Below, piece by piece: positions 45,481 to 55,266 of a stretch of 64,000 nt of DNA. Position numbers and translations under genes: made by a program. Position 1 is the stretch's first letter. Each line of letters starts with the position of its first letter. Source of the DNA: Micromonospora ureilytica (GTDB taxonomy: Bacteria > Actinomycetota > Actinomycetes > Mycobacteriales > Micromonosporaceae); assembly GCF_015751765.1 (NCBI RefSeq), contig NZ_JADOTX010000001.1:682001-746000 (forward strand), read 5' to 3'. Under the pieces are notes generated by a model that was not told the DNA's origin, did no database searches, and was given only the letters and a program-made list of their open reading frames with translations.

Positions 45481-46818
45481 TCAGCATGCGGCGTGCTCGG
45501 CGGCGGCGGCGAACAGGTTCCCCTCCGGGATGGCGATCCTGGTCCGTCCGCCGGCCAGTCGGGCGGCGGCGCGGCGGGCCTGCACGGGGCCGTGTTCGCG
45601 TCGGGCGGTGGCGTAGCTGGCGGCGGTGCGGGCCGCGATGGTGGCCCAGCCGTACCGCTCGCCGACCATCGTGCGGGCCCGGCGGGCCAGCCGCCGGGCG
45701 AAGACCTCGTCGCCGAGCAGTTGACCGACCGCGCCGGCGAGCGCGTCCGGGTCGCTGTGCGGGAACGTCACCCCGGTCACGCCGGACTCGACGATCTCGG
45801 CGAGGCCGCCGGTACGGGCCACCGCCAGTGGCGCTCCGGCGGCCGCCGCCTCCAGTGCCACCATGCCGAACGGCTCGTAGAGGCTGGGGACCACTGTCGC
45901 GTCGGTGGCGCCGAGCATCGCCGGCAGTTGGGTGGAGTCGAGGAACCCGGTGAACCGGACTGTCGAGCTGAGCGCCAGCCGGCGGGCCTCGGCCTCCAAC
46001 TCGGTGCGGTACGGGCCGTCTCCGGCGATCACCACGCGCAGCCCGGGGTGCCGTTCGCGGAGCCGGGGTACGGCGTGCACCAGGTGCTGGACGCCCTTCT
46101 CGTAGACCAGCCGCCCTGCGTACCCGACCAACGGGCCGTCCCCGGCGAACCGTGCCCGGGCTGACGCGACAGCTCGCGGACGGGCCCGCCAGGCCCGGTC
46201 GTCGACCCCGTTGGGCACCACGTCGACCTGGGTGGCCGGTACGTCGAACAGTGCGGTCACCTGGTCGCGCATGTATCCGGAGCAGGCGATCACCCGAATG
46301 GAGGAACTGCTGAGCCAGTGTTCGACGCCGTGGATGGTGCGGTTCATCTCCTCCGGCAGCCAGCCCTGGTGCCGACCGGCCTCGGTGGCGTGCATGGTGG
46401 TGACCAGGGGAAGGTCCAGGTGCTCGGCGAGCGTGACGGCCGTGTGGGCGACGAGCCAGTCGTGGGCGTGGATGACGTCGTAGGCGCCGGCCTGGGTGGC
46501 GCGCAGGGCGGTGCGGGTGAGGGTGTGGTTGAAGGCCATGGTCCAGGCCAGCAGTGAGCCGGTGGCGAGGGGGAAGGCGACCGGGTCTTCGGGGGCGCGC
46601 AGGATGCGGACGCCGTCGGCGTATTCCTCGAGGGGTGCGCCTTCGCAGTGGCGGGTGACGACGGTGACCTCGTGGCCGGCGGCGGCGAGGGCGACGGAGA
46701 GGGCGTGCACGTGTCGACCGAGACCGCCGACGAGCACCGGCGGGTACTCCCAGGAGAGCATCAGCACCCGCAGCTGCCGGGCGGGGTTGATGTCGATCAC
46801 GTGGGCGTCGAGTGCCAT
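45481..46818 (-). CDS. GT4-family glycosyltransferase
   Basis: 445 residues, GT-B fold. The N-terminus VLMLSWEYPPVLVGGLGRHV is that of GlgA-like and related GT4 enzymes; the C-terminal half has the nucleotide-sugar motif PSLYEPFGMVALEAAAAGAP with the E-x7-E pair. Its neighbour is a debranching enzyme, so alpha-glucan or trehalose-type metabolism is likely; acceptor and donor are not certain. ATG 46818 has AAGGGGG 4 bases upstream. It is on the same strand as the GDE gene, 137 bases downstream of it. Confidence 0.88.
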   Translation of the reverse strand: MALDAHVIDINPARQLRVLMLSWEYPPVLVGGLGRHVHALSVALAAAGHEVTVVTRHCEGAPLEEYADGVRILRAPEDPVAFPLATGSLLAWTMAFNHTLTRTALRATQAGAYDVIHAHDWLVAHTAVTLAEHLDLPLVTTMHATEAGRHQGWLPEEMNRTIHGVEHWLSSSSIRVIACSGYMRDQVTALFDVPATQVDVVPNGVDDRAWRARPRAVASARARFAGDGPLVGYAGRLVYEKGVQHLVHAVPRLRERHPGLRVVIAGDGPYRTELEAEARRLALSSTVRFTGFLDSTQLPAMLGATDATVVPSLYEPFGMVALEAAAAGAPLAVARTGGLAEIVESGVTGVTFPHSDPDALAGAVGQLLGDEVFARRLARRARTMVGERYGWATIAARTAASYATARREHGPVQARRAAARLAGGRTRIAIPEGNLFAAAAEHAAC

Positions 46819-46955
46819 GCGGCCCCCTTTGAGTTGTCCCCGGGCGCGCGCCGACCGACACCGGAATCGATGTCGCCGTCGCGTCTGGATCGGGGCCAAT
46901 CCTGCCGGGATCGCGATAACCAGCGGCGACACCACCGTTGCGGTCGTGTAAAGCG

Positions 46956-48899
46956 CTACTGGCTCTTTCGCCGCACCCGCAGCAGCTCGGCCACCGACCA
47001 TGCCTGGAACGGGCAGCCGGTAGCGGTGTGCGGCGCGAGGCCATCGGCCGTCTCGCTCACCGAGCCTAACCCATATTCCATCAAATGGGACTCAATGCCG
47101 ACGAATGCGTCATCGACGGACATCTTTCCACGACGCGCGGCGTCCACGTACGGGCCGAGCAGCCACGGCCAGACCGTGCCCTGGTGATAGCCCCCATCGC
47201 GGTCGGCCGGACCACCCCGGTGCCGGCCCACGAACTCGGTGGAGTCCGGGGCGAGACTGCGTGGCCCGAGCGGGGTGAGCAGCCCGTCCGCGATCCGCCG
47301 CAGCGTCGCCTCGTCCGGCTCCAACGGCGCGTACGGCAGCGACCAGGCCAACAGCTGGTTGGGGCGCAACGCGTCGTCGTCGTGCAGGGCGGCGCCACCC
47401 AGCGGGTACGCCGGCGCAGGCGCGTCCAGCACGTCGTGCAGCCAGCCCGTCGGGGCCGGGAACCGCCCCCGGAACGAGGCGGTGGCCTGCCCGTGGCGTC
47501 GCCACAGCTCGTCCGCGTCCTGCCCGGCCAGCTCGGCCAGCTCCGCGAGCCCGGCCAGCCCGTTGATCCACAGCGCGTTGACCTCGACCGGCTTGCCGGT
47601 ACGCGGGGTGACCGGCACCCCGTACACCCGGGCGTCCATCCAGGTCAGCGCCGTGCCGGCGGCGCCCTGGGTGAGCAGCCCGTCGGCCGGGTCGACGCGG
47701 ATCCCGTACCGGGTGCCGGCCACGTGGGCGTCGATCACGGCACGCAGCGCGGGCAGCAGCTCGTCGCCGAGGTCGGTGTCGCCGGTGACGGTGACGTGCC
47801 GGCTCACCGCGTGCAGGAACCACAGCGTGCCGTCGACTGTGTTGTACTCCACCCGACCGGTGTCGGCCGTGTTGGCGAGCATCCCCTCGGACAGCGTCGC
47901 CGCGTACGCCCGCAGCAGCTCCCGCCCCTCGTCGGCGCGAGCCGTGCAGAGGAACAACCCCTCGTACGAGATCATCGTGTCCCGCGACCAGGCCCCGAAC
48001 CACGGGTACCCGGCCACCACGTCCACCGCCGCCTGGTCGGTGCGCACCACGAACGCGTCGGCGGCCAGCGTCAGGGTGGCGTCCACGTCGTCGGCCGGCT
48101 TCGCCGCCGCCACCACCCGCCGGTTGCGTCGTCGCGCCGCCGCCACGATCTCCGTTGCCGGCGGCGGCTCCTCGTCGAGTCGACCGGCCCAGGCCCGCAC
48201 CGACACCGTGTCGCCGGGGCGTTCCAACTCGCCGGCGAAGCGGCCCGCGTACCAGAGGTCCTCGTCCGGGTGCAGCCCTCGGTTGGCCTCCTCGCGGTGG
48301 TGCACGCCCAGCCACCACTGCCCCTCGGGCGCCCAGCCCGGCCCGGCGAGCCGGTACGCGCCCTCGACGACCGCGCCATCGGCCACCGCCTCGACCTGCG
48401 GAATCGGGCCGTCGGCCCGCCGCTCACCGTGTGCGTCCCGCCAGGTGCAGGCGGCCGACAGCTCCAGTCGGACGGGACCACCGGCGACCAGCCGGTGCAC
48501 CACAGCGACGCAGGAGCGGCCGGGCAGCATGGCCAACTCCCGTTCGATCACCACAGCGCCGATCCGCCACCGCCACCGGGGCAGCCCGTCGACCAGGTCG
48601 AAGCGCTCCAACAGCTCGAACCCGCGCGGGTCCACGTCGCCGGAGGCCCACTCGTGCGCGCCGAGGCGCACCCGCGCGCCGGACGGCAGGGTGACCGCCG
48701 GATCGAGACTGGCCAGTCCCACCTGCCGGGACGCCGGCGTTTCGCCGGGGACCACCAACAGACCGTGGTACCGACGTGTCCGCAGCCCTCCGACAGTGCC
48801 CATCGCATAGCCGCCGAGGCCGTCGGGCACCAGCCACTCCCGGCCGGCCGCGCTGGTCAGGTCGCCGCAGACCTGCGGACCGAAGTGAATGTCGATCAA
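46956..48899 (-). CDS. Glycogen debranching enzyme, amylo-alpha-1,6-glucosidase type (GH133-like)
   Basis: 647 residues. N-terminal GDE domain: PDGLGGYAMGTVGGLRTRRY then HGLLVVPGETP. C-terminal (alpha/alpha)6 domain: GYPWFGAWSRDTMISYEG, VEVNALWINGLAGLAELA, LRPNQLLAWSLPYAPLE, YHQGTVWPWLLGPYV. It hydrolyses alpha-1,6 branch glucose left after phosphorylase action. The start is probably TTG 48899: GGAGG lies 4 bases upstream and the protein then begins IDIHFGPQVCGDLTSAAGRE. A rare start codon. It is divergent from the glycosidase at 48942, with 42 bases between. Confidence 0.9.
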   Translation of the reverse strand: MIDIHFGPQVCGDLTSAAGREWLVPDGLGGYAMGTVGGLRTRRYHGLLVVPGETPASRQVGLASLDPAVTLPSGARVRLGAHEWASGDVDPRGFELLERFDLVDGLPRWRWRIGAVVIERELAMLPGRSCVAVVHRLVAGGPVRLELSAACTWRDAHGERRADGPIPQVEAVADGAVVEGAYRLAGPGWAPEGQWWLGVHHREEANRGLHPDEDLWYAGRFAGELERPGDTVSVRAWAGRLDEEPPPATEIVAAARRRNRRVVAAAKPADDVDATLTLAADAFVVRTDQAAVDVVAGYPWFGAWSRDTMISYEGLFLCTARADEGRELLRAYAATLSEGMLANTADTGRVEYNTVDGTLWFLHAVSRHVTVTGDTDLGDELLPALRAVIDAHVAGTRYGIRVDPADGLLTQGAAGTALTWMDARVYGVPVTPRTGKPVEVNALWINGLAGLAELAELAGQDADELWRRHGQATASFRGRFPAPTGWLHDVLDAPAPAYPLGGAALHDDDALRPNQLLAWSLPYAPLEPDEATLRRIADGLLTPLGPRSLAPDSTEFVGRHRGGPADRDGGYHQGTVWPWLLGPYVDAARRGKMSVDDAFVGIESHLMEYGLGSVSETADGLAPHTATGCPFQAWSVAELLRVRRKSQ

Positions 48900-48941
48900 T
48901 TTTCCTCCAGCGGCGGCGGGGTGTAACACGCCACGACGAGA

Positions 48942-51650
48942 ATGGCCGCTGTGGTCAAGTACCGCGGCGACGTCAAAGATGTGCACGTGATCACTGACCG
49001 ATCGTCCTCCGACGCCTCGCCACCCGACGCTGAGCGGCTCCGGCTCGCCCAGGCCGACTCGGGGGAGCAGGACTGGCGTGCATGGGGTCCCTATCTGTCC
49101 GAACGGGCGTGGGGGACGGTACGGGAGGACTACAGCGAGCACGGTACGGCCTGGGACTACTTCCCGCATGACCACGCGCGGTCCAGAGCCTACCGGTGGA
49201 ATGAAGACGGGATGGCCGGCGTCTGCGACGAACGACAGACCTTCGCGTTCGCCCTGGCCCTCTGGAACGGCAAGGACCCGATCCTCAAGGAGCGGATGTT
49301 CGGCCTCGGCGGCGACGGCGGCAACCACGGCGAGGACGTCAAGGAGTACTGGTGGTACGAGGACTCCACGCCCACCCACTCCTGGATGCGCTGGCGCTAC
49401 CACTACCCGCAGGCCGCCTTCCCGTACGACGAACTCGTCGCGGTGAACGCGTTGCGCGGCCGCGACGACACCGAGTACGAGTTGGTGGACACCGGGATCT
49501 TCGACGACGACAGGTACTGGGCGGTGACAGTCGACTACGCCAAGGCGTCCCCGACCGACCTCTGCATGGTGGTGACCGTCGCCAACCGCGGCGACCGGGC
49601 GGCGACGCTGCATGTGCTGCCCACCCTGTGGTTCCGTAACACCTGGTCCTGGGGCCTGCCCGGTGGTGACCGGATCCCGAAGCTGACCGGCCAGGGCACC
49701 CGGCTCGTCGGCGAGCACCGGGTGTTCGGCCAACTACTGCTGGAGGGCGACGGTGGGCCGGTGCCGCTGCTCTGCGACAACGACACGAACGCCGAACGGC
49801 TCTGGGGCCTGCCCGGCCGCTCGCCGTACCCGAAGGACGGCATCAACGACCACGTCGTCAACGGCGCGGCCACTGTCAACCCGGCCCGGGAGGGCACCAA
49901 GGGCGCGTTGCACTACGTGCTCGACGTGCCCGCCGGCGGGCAGCGCCAGATCCGGCTGCGGCTCACCCGTACCGCGTCGCCGCCGGCAGCCGCGCCGCCG
50001 CCCCCGGCCGACCTCAGCGACGGCTTCGAGGCCGTGGTCTGGGCGCGACGGGCCGAGGCGAACCGGTTCTTCGCCGGAGTGATCCCGCCGGCCGCCACAC
50101 CCGACGAGGCGCTGGTCGCCCGGCAGGCCATCGCCGGGCTGATGTGGGGCAAGCAGTTCTACCACTTCGACGTCAAACGTTGGCTCGAAGGCGACCCGGG
50201 TTCGACACCACCGCCGGCCGGGCGTCGGCACGGGCGCAACAGCGCCTGGTGGCACATGACCAGCTTCGACGTCATCTCCATGCCAGACCCGTGGGAATAC
50301 CCCTGGTACGCGGCCTGGGACCTGGCCTTCCACTGCGTGAGCATCGCCCGGGTCGACCCGGGCTTCGCCAAGGAGCAACTGCTGCTCCTGCTCCGCGAGT
50401 GGTACCTGCACCCCAACGGGCAGATCCCGGCGTACGAGTGGGCGTTCGGTGACGTGAACCCGCCGGTGCACGCGTGGGCGGCGCTGAAGGTGTTCGAGAT
50501 CGACGGCGGTCGGGACTACGAGTTCCTGGCCCGGGTGATGCACAAGCTGCTGCTCAACTTCACCTGGTGGGTCAACCGCAAGGACACCGGCGGCAACAAC
50601 GTCTTCGAGGGCGGCTTCCTCGGGCTGGACAACGTCGGGCCGTTCGACCGCTCGGCGGCGCTGCCGGTCGCCGGTGTGCTGGAGCAGTCCGACGGCACCG
50701 GCTGGATGGGCATGTACGCGCTCAACCTGCTGGACATGGCGATCGTGCTCGCCGAACACGACAGGACCTGGGTGGACACCGCCACCAAGTTCTTCGAGCA
50801 CTTCGCCTACATCGCCGCCGCCGCGTACGAGCAGGGTTTGTGGGACGAGGAGGACGCCTTCTTCTACGACGTACTGCGCCTCGCCGACGGCACGAAGGTG
50901 CCGCTGAAGGTCCGCTCCGTCGTCGGGCTGCTGCCGTTGGCGGCCACCACCCGGCTCACCGCGAGGACCCTGCACCACCTACCGGAGTTGGGCGCCCGCC
51001 TGCGCTGGTTCCTGACCAACCGCCCGGAGTACGCCCAGGTGATCGGCACCCGCCGCCTCGGCCCCGACGGTCGGCAGCAGCGACTGCTGTCCATGGTCGG
51101 CCCGGAGCAGGTCGTCCGTCTGCTCGCCCGGATGCTCGACCCGGACGAGTTCCTCTCCGACTTCGGCCTCCGTACGCTGTCGCGCGCGCACCTGGACAAG
51201 CCGTTCTCGGTGACCCTCGGCGGGCAGGAGTTCTCCGTCGGCTACGAGCCGGCCGAGTCGACCAGCGGGCTGTTCGGGGGCAACTCGAACTGGCGCGGTC
51301 CGATCTGGATGCCCACGAACTTCCTGCTGATCAGCGCGCTGCGTGACTACGCGGCGTTCTTCGGCGACGACCTCCAGGTGGAGTACCCGACCCGCTCCGG
51401 GGTGAAGCACACCCTGGACGAGATCGCCGACGACCTCTCGGCCCGGCTGATCGCGCTCTTCACCCAGGACGACTGGGGTCGACGCCCGATCTACGGCGCG
51501 TGCCAGCTCTTCCAGACCCACCCGGACTGGCGCGACCTGGTCGCCTTCCCCGAGTACTTCCACGGCGACAACGGTGCCGGCCTGGGCGCCTGGCACCAGA
51601 CCGGCTGGACGGCCCTGGTCGCCGACCTGATCCTCACCCTCCGCCGCTGA
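48942..51650 (+). CDS. Large MGH1/GH63-like glycosidase
   Basis: 902 residues, cytoplasmic. It has a beta-sandwich N-terminal half ([20 protein letters not shown]) and a six-hairpin C-terminal half with [50 protein letters not shown] and [16 protein letters not shown]. These are typical of the GH63/mannosylglycerate-hydrolase-like group often found beside trehalose or alpha-glucan genes in bacteria. The substrate is not certain; alpha-glucoside or glucosylglycerate-type compounds are possible. ATG 48942 has only a weak ribosome-binding site; GTG 48987 is a plausible shorter start. Confidence 0.85.
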   Translation: MAAVVKYRGDVKDVHVITDRSSSDASPPDAERLRLAQADSGEQDWRAWGPYLSERAWGTVREDYSEHGTAWDYFPHDHARSRAYRWNEDGMAGVCDERQTFAFALALWNGKDPILKERMFGLGGDGGNHGEDVKEYWWYEDSTPTHSWMRWRYHYPQAAFPYDELVAVNALRGRDDTEYELVDTGIFDDDRYWAVTVDYAKASPTDLCMVVTVANRGDRAATLHVLPTLWFRNTWSWGLPGGDRIPKLTGQGTRLVGEHRVFGQLLLEGDGGPVPLLCDNDTNAERLWGLPGRSPYPKDGINDHVVNGAATVNPAREGTKGALHYVLDVPAGGQRQIRLRLTRTASPPAAAPPPPADLSDGFEAVVWARRAEANRFFAGVIPPAATPDEALVARQAIAGLMWGKQFYHFDVKRWLEGDPGSTPPPAGRRHGRNSAWWHMTSFDVISMPDPWEYPWYAAWDLAFHCVSIARVDPGFAKEQLLLLLREWYLHPNGQIPAYEWAFGDVNPPVHAWAALKVFEIDGGRDYEFLARVMHKLLLNFTWWVNRKDTGGNNVFEGGFLGLDNVGPFDRSAALPVAGVLEQSDGTGWMGMYALNLLDMAIVLAEHDRTWVDTATKFFEHFAYIAAAAYEQGLWDEEDAFFYDVLRLADGTKVPLKVRSVVGLLPLAATTRLTARTLHHLPELGARLRWFLTNRPEYAQVIGTRRLGPDGRQQRLLSMVGPEQVVRLLARMLDPDEFLSDFGLRTLSRAHLDKPFSVTLGGQEFSVGYEPAESTSGLFGGNSNWRGPIWMPTNFLLISALRDYAAFFGDDLQVEYPTRSGVKHTLDEIADDLSARLIALFTQDDWGRRPIYGACQLFQTHPDWRDLVAFPEYFHGDNGAGLGAWHQTGWTALVADLILTLRR

Positions 51651-51674
51651 CCCCGCCCGCCCCGCGCCTCGCCC

Positions 51675-51735
51675 GCAACTTCCCTGATGTTGTTGTCTCG
51701 GGGCCGTCGGAGGCAGCACCATCAGGGGAAGTGCG
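51675..51735. repeat. Intergenic inverted repeat E (terminator-like)
   Basis: GCAACTTCCCTGATGTTGTTG (first 20: GCAACTTCCCTGATGTTGTT) at 51675-51695 matches the reverse complement of the right arm ending at 51735, which begins GCACTTCCCCTGATGGTGCT, with a few mismatches. It begins 25 bases after the glycosidase stop. Confidence 0.6.
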
Positions 51736-51797
51736 CGGATCTTGCGGGCCGTGGTCAGGTCCTGCCGTCGTACCCTCGTTCACTATCGTGAATGCCC

Positions 51798-52268
51798 ATG
51801 CGGAAGTCAGCGCAACCGGTGGGGGAACTCGTCGTCCTCGGGCAGTCCCGGGTCTGGCCCACCATTGCGCTACCCGGCGTGGTCGTGATCCTGGTGGCCG
51901 TCGTCGGGGTGCTCCTCGATTACGTCGTCTGGAGCGCTGTGCTGTTTGGCCTGGCCTCGATCATCATCGCGGTGACACGCCGGCAAGGCGCGGTCTTCGC
52001 GGACGACCTCGGACTGCTCGTCCGCGATCGTGGGGGCCTGCGGCGTTCGTACGCCTGGGACGAGATCGAACGCATGGGCTGGGCTGATGCGGGGATGATG
52101 TGGGGAAGTTCCGTGGCGGTCTACCCCCGGGGCGGCCCCTACGACGTCCCGGGGCCCAACGCGTCCGTCAACGTGGGGCACGTCTGGGGTTCGGGCCGTC
52201 GACGCTCCGCGGACCCCATACCCGAGCTGCTCAAGGCCCACGGCATCAAGGGATTGTTCGATAAGTGA
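51798..52268 (+). CDS. Small membrane protein with PH-like domain, unknown function
   Basis: 156 residues. Two adjacent hydrophobic segments (IALPGVVVILVAVVGVLLDY; VVWSAVLFGLASIIIAV) are followed by a soluble domain of about 90 residues with RDRGGLRRSYAWDEIERMGW, the pattern of bacterial PH domains (a beta-strand leading to DxI). ATG 51798 follows TATCGT by 8 bases; ATG 51792 is too close to it. No operon partner. Function unknown. Confidence 0.65.
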   Translation: MRKSAQPVGELVVLGQSRVWPTIALPGVVVILVAVVGVLLDYVVWSAVLFGLASIIIAVTRRQGAVFADDLGLLVRDRGGLRRSYAWDEIERMGWADAGMMWGSSVAVYPRGGPYDVPGPNASVNVGHVWGSGRRRSADPIPELLKAHGIKGLFDK

Positions 52269-52324
52269 GCCGTTGACGAGGGCCCACTGTTCCAGACCCT
52301 GCGCCCGCTCGCCGCTGGCCACGG

Positions 52325-52403
52325 CATGATCGTGCTCGATCCATGTTGTAGTGGTGTCGCCGACGCCGGGAGGCCACTCGATCCTGGATCGAGCACGATC
52401 ATG
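52325..52403. repeat. Intergenic inverted repeat C
   Basis: CATGATCGTGCTCGATCCA (52325-52343) is a perfect reverse complement of 52385-52403, loop 41 bases. The loop ends AGGCCACTCGATCC, matching the AGGCCACTACATCC before the right arm of element B (19366-19437). The two elements are copies of one family. Confidence 0.9.
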
Positions 52404-52525
52404 TGGGCGGCAGCCCCGGGTGAAATGTCGGAAATGGCATAACTTGCACCCTTCTGCCTCGTTCGCTCGTTGACGGGTGCCAACACGCCGAGCAGGCCCG
52501 TCAGTCGAACTGAACGGGGGAATCG

Positions 52526-55165
52526 GTGAGTTCTGTCCTGCGAAGAATCACGACCGCATCCACGGCGATGCTGGTCGCCGGCCTGGCGACCCTGGGAGCG
52601 GGGACGCCGGCTCGGGCGGCACCGGGTGACGCGAACGCCAGAGGTGTCGTCGTCGACCTGTCGGCGGAGGTGCTCGGCACGGCTGTGATCACCGCCGACG
52701 CCACGATCGGCACGGCCACCGCGCCGGCCGCCGGCGGCACCGACACCGAGACGCTGCTGGCCATCTCGACGCCCGGGGCGCTCGGGGTGACAGCCGGCGG
52801 CACCGTCGAGGAGGTCACCGCCACCCGGGCGGCGGCCTCGTCGTCGGCGTCCGCCAGCGTCGACGGCTTCAACCTGACCGTGCTCGGCGTCGACGTGCTG
52901 GACGCCACCGAGGTCACCGCCGCCGCGACCTGCCCGCAGGTCGGCGCGACCAACGCCGCCACCACGCTCGTCGGGCTGGAGCTCTTCGGCTCGCCGGTGA
53001 CGCTGACGGCGAATGACCCCGCCGTCGTGGGCAGCGCGGCCGTGGTCGTACCGGGTCTGGTGGGGGCGAGCCTGAACGCCTCGTTGACCCGGACCGAGAC
53101 GACCACCGCCACCGGTGCCACAGCGGTCACCGTGCGAGCCGTCCTCACCCTGTCGGGCACCATCCTCGGCGTGCCGACGACCATCCCGGTCGGCACCGTG
53201 ATCGTGGCCGAGGCCAACTGCGAGCGTCCGCCGGCGGCGCCCACCGCCGCGACGATCAGCCCGGATGAGGGCCCGCAGTCGGGCGGCCAGACGGTGACGA
53301 TCACCGGTACGGGCTTCATTCCGGGCGGCACCACTGTCACGTTCGACGGCGTACCGGCGACCGGGGTCACGGTGGCGCCCGCTGGCACCTCGTTGACGGC
53401 GGTCACGCCGGCCGGCGCGGTCGGCCCCGCATCGGTCCTGGTCAGTACGGTGAACGGGACGGCACCACCGCTGGGCTACACGTACCTGGCCGACGGCAGC
53501 GCGGCCGTGATCACCGGTCTCACGCCTCCGTCCGGGCCGACCGCAGGCGGTACGACGGTGACGATCACCGGCACCGGCTTCAACGGTGTGGCAGCGGTTG
53601 ACTTCAATGGCCTGCCCAGCACCGGATTCACAGTCGACCCGGCCGGCACCACGATCAGTGTGGTCGCCCCGCCGAACCCCGCCGGGCCGGCGCTGGTCGA
53701 GCTCGTGTTCCCGGCGGGCAGGGTGACCGCGCCGACGTTCACGTACATTGCGCCGACGATCACCTCGATCGTGCCGAACACCGGCCCGAACACCGGTGGT
53801 ACGACGGTGACGATCACCGGGACCGGCCTCACCGGGGCGACCGGCGTGAACTTCGGCGACAACCCGGGGACCAACCTCGTCGTGGACCCGAGCGGCACGT
53901 CGCTGACAGTGGTCACCCCGCCCGGCCTGCCTGGCCCGGTGGACGTGACGGTGCTGATCCCGGGCGCGGACGCGACCGCGCCGGACGGGTTCACCTATGT
54001 GTCGGCGGCTCCGGTCGCCGCATCGATCACACCGGACGAGGGTCCGGAGTCGGGTGGTCAGACGGTGACGATCACCGGCGCTGGCTTCGTCCCCGGTGGC
54101 ACGACCGTCACCTTCGACGGGGCGCCCGCCACCGACGTCACGGTCAACGCGGGGGGCACGTCGTTGACGGCGGTGACCCCGGCCGGCGCGATCGGCCCCG
54201 CGGTGGTGGTGGTGACCACCGGAAGTGGTTCGGCGGCGCCACTGGACTACACGTACCTGGCCGACGGCAGTGACGCCGACGTGACCGGGCTGACCCCGAC
54301 GTCCGGGCCGACCTCCGGTGGCACCACTGTCACCATCACCGGGACCGGCTTCACCGGGGCGACCGGAGTGACAGTCGACGGGGTGTCCGGCACCGGGTTC
54401 ACCGTGAACCCGGCCGGCACCACCATCACCGTCGTGACTCCGCCGAACACCGCCGGATCAGCGGTGGTGCGACTGGTCTTCCCCGCCGGCACCGCCGCCG
54501 CACCACAGTTCACGTACCTCGCACCGACGATCACCTCGATCGTGCCGAACACCGGCCCGAACACCGGTGGTACGACGGTGACCATCACCGGGACCGGCCT
54601 CACCGGCGCGACCGGCGTGAACTTCGGCAACACGCCGGGGACCAACCTCGTCGTGGACCCGAGCGGCACCTCGCTGACAGTGGTCACCCCGCCCGGCCTG
54701 CCTGGCCCGGTGGACGTGACGGTGCAACTGCCCGGTGACGACGTCGTCGAGTCGGACGGGTTCGCCTACCGGGTCGCCCCGCCGGTGATCGACGAGCTGA
54801 CCCCGGGTCAGGGGCCGACCGGTGGCGGCACGACCGTGACGGTCGGTGGTTCCGGCTTCGTTCCAGGTCGGACCGTGGTCACCATCTGCGGCCAGACCAT
54901 CGCGGCGAGCCTGGTCACCGTGGCGTCGGACGGGCGTTCGTTGACCTTCCGCACGCCGGCCTGCGCGGCCGGAAACACCACTGTCGTCGTGAGCACCGAC
55001 GGGGGAGCCTCCAACGAGCTCACTTTCCGCTACGTGCCGCGAATCCTGCCGGTGACGGGTGACACCGTTGCCGCGCCGCTGGGCGTCGGCGCGATGCTGG
55101 CTCTCCTCGGCATCGTCCTGGTGCTGCTGGGCCAGCGCCGGCGACGTGCCGGCGGCATCGGCTGA
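52526..55165 (+). CDS. TIG/IPT-repeat surface protein with LPXTG sorting signal
   Basis: 879 residues. Signal peptide (RRITTASTAMLVAGLATLGA, cleavage after ARA), then about 210 residues rich in Ala, Thr and Val that look like a choice-of-anchor type beta domain with two Cys. Seven TIG (IPT) beta-sandwich repeats follow from residue 241, each starting like ISPDEGPQSGGQTVTITGTG. The end is LPVTGDTV at residue 841, a hydrophobic segment (GAMLALLGIVLVLL) and GQRRRRAGG, a sortase cell-wall signal. GTG 52526 has GGGGG upstream. Adhesive or structural surface role inferred. The TIG region contains a tandem 771-base duplication. Confidence 0.9.
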   Translation: MSSVLRRITTASTAMLVAGLATLGAGTPARAAPGDANARGVVVDLSAEVLGTAVITADATIGTATAPAAGGTDTETLLAISTPGALGVTAGGTVEEVTATRAAASSSASASVDGFNLTVLGVDVLDATEVTAAATCPQVGATNAATTLVGLELFGSPVTLTANDPAVVGSAAVVVPGLVGASLNASLTRTETTTATGATAVTVRAVLTLSGTILGVPTTIPVGTVIVAEANCERPPAAPTAATISPDEGPQSGGQTVTITGTGFIPGGTTVTFDGVPATGVTVAPAGTSLTAVTPAGAVGPASVLVSTVNGTAPPLGYTYLADGSAAVITGLTPPSGPTAGGTTVTITGTGFNGVAAVDFNGLPSTGFTVDPAGTTISVVAPPNPAGPALVELVFPAGRVTAPTFTYIAPTITSIVPNTGPNTGGTTVTITGTGLTGATGVNFGDNPGTNLVVDPSGTSLTVVTPPGLPGPVDVTVLIPGADATAPDGFTYVSAAPVAASITPDEGPESGGQTVTITGAGFVPGGTTVTFDGAPATDVTVNAGGTSLTAVTPAGAIGPAVVVVTTGSGSAAPLDYTYLADGSDADVTGLTPTSGPTSGGTTVTITGTGFTGATGVTVDGVSGTGFTVNPAGTTITVVTPPNTAGSAVVRLVFPAGTAAAPQFTYLAPTITSIVPNTGPNTGGTTVTITGTGLTGATGVNFGNTPGTNLVVDPSGTSLTVVTPPGLPGPVDVTVQLPGDDVVESDGFAYRVAPPVIDELTPGQGPTGGGTTVTVGGSGFVPGRTVVTICGQTIAASLVTVASDGRSLTFRTPACAAGNTTVVVSTDGGASNELTFRYVPRILPVTGDTVAAPLGVGAMLALLGIVLVLLGQRRRRAGGIG
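53249..54790 (+). repeat. Tandem 771-base coding repeat (three TIG domains per unit)
   Basis: 53249-54019 and 54020-54790 are consecutive copies of a 257-codon block, each with three TIG domains (ISPDEGP / TGLTP-SGPT / TSIVPNTGPNT types). A third partial copy, the first domain only, starts at 54791. Landmarks such as TACCTGGCCGACGGCAG (53483, 54254) and CACCTCGAT (53761, 54532) are exactly 771 bases apart. The third domains of the two blocks are nearly identical in DNA, which suggests recent duplication or gene conversion. Confidence 0.9.
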
Positions 55166-55173
55166 CCAGCTGT

Positions 55174-55206
55174 CCCGGCCAGGGCCCGACCCGGGCCCTG
55201 GCCGGG
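55174..55206 (+). terminator. Perfect 14-base-pair hairpin after the surface protein gene
   Basis: CCCGGCCAGGGCCC (55174-55187) and GGGCCCTGGCCGGG (55193-55206) with loop GACCC. No U-tract. It lies between convergent genes. Confidence 0.85.
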
Positions 55207-55266
55207 GCGATCAACGCGGCGAGCGCCCGTTCAGCCGGCCAAGAACACGGTGAGCGCCGCCAGCGC

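Noticed and set aside
43388..45616. 742-codon plus-strand frame opposite the kinase genes
   Set aside because: It overlaps both kinase genes on the other strand and is low-complexity; the kinase motifs prove the minus strand is coding.
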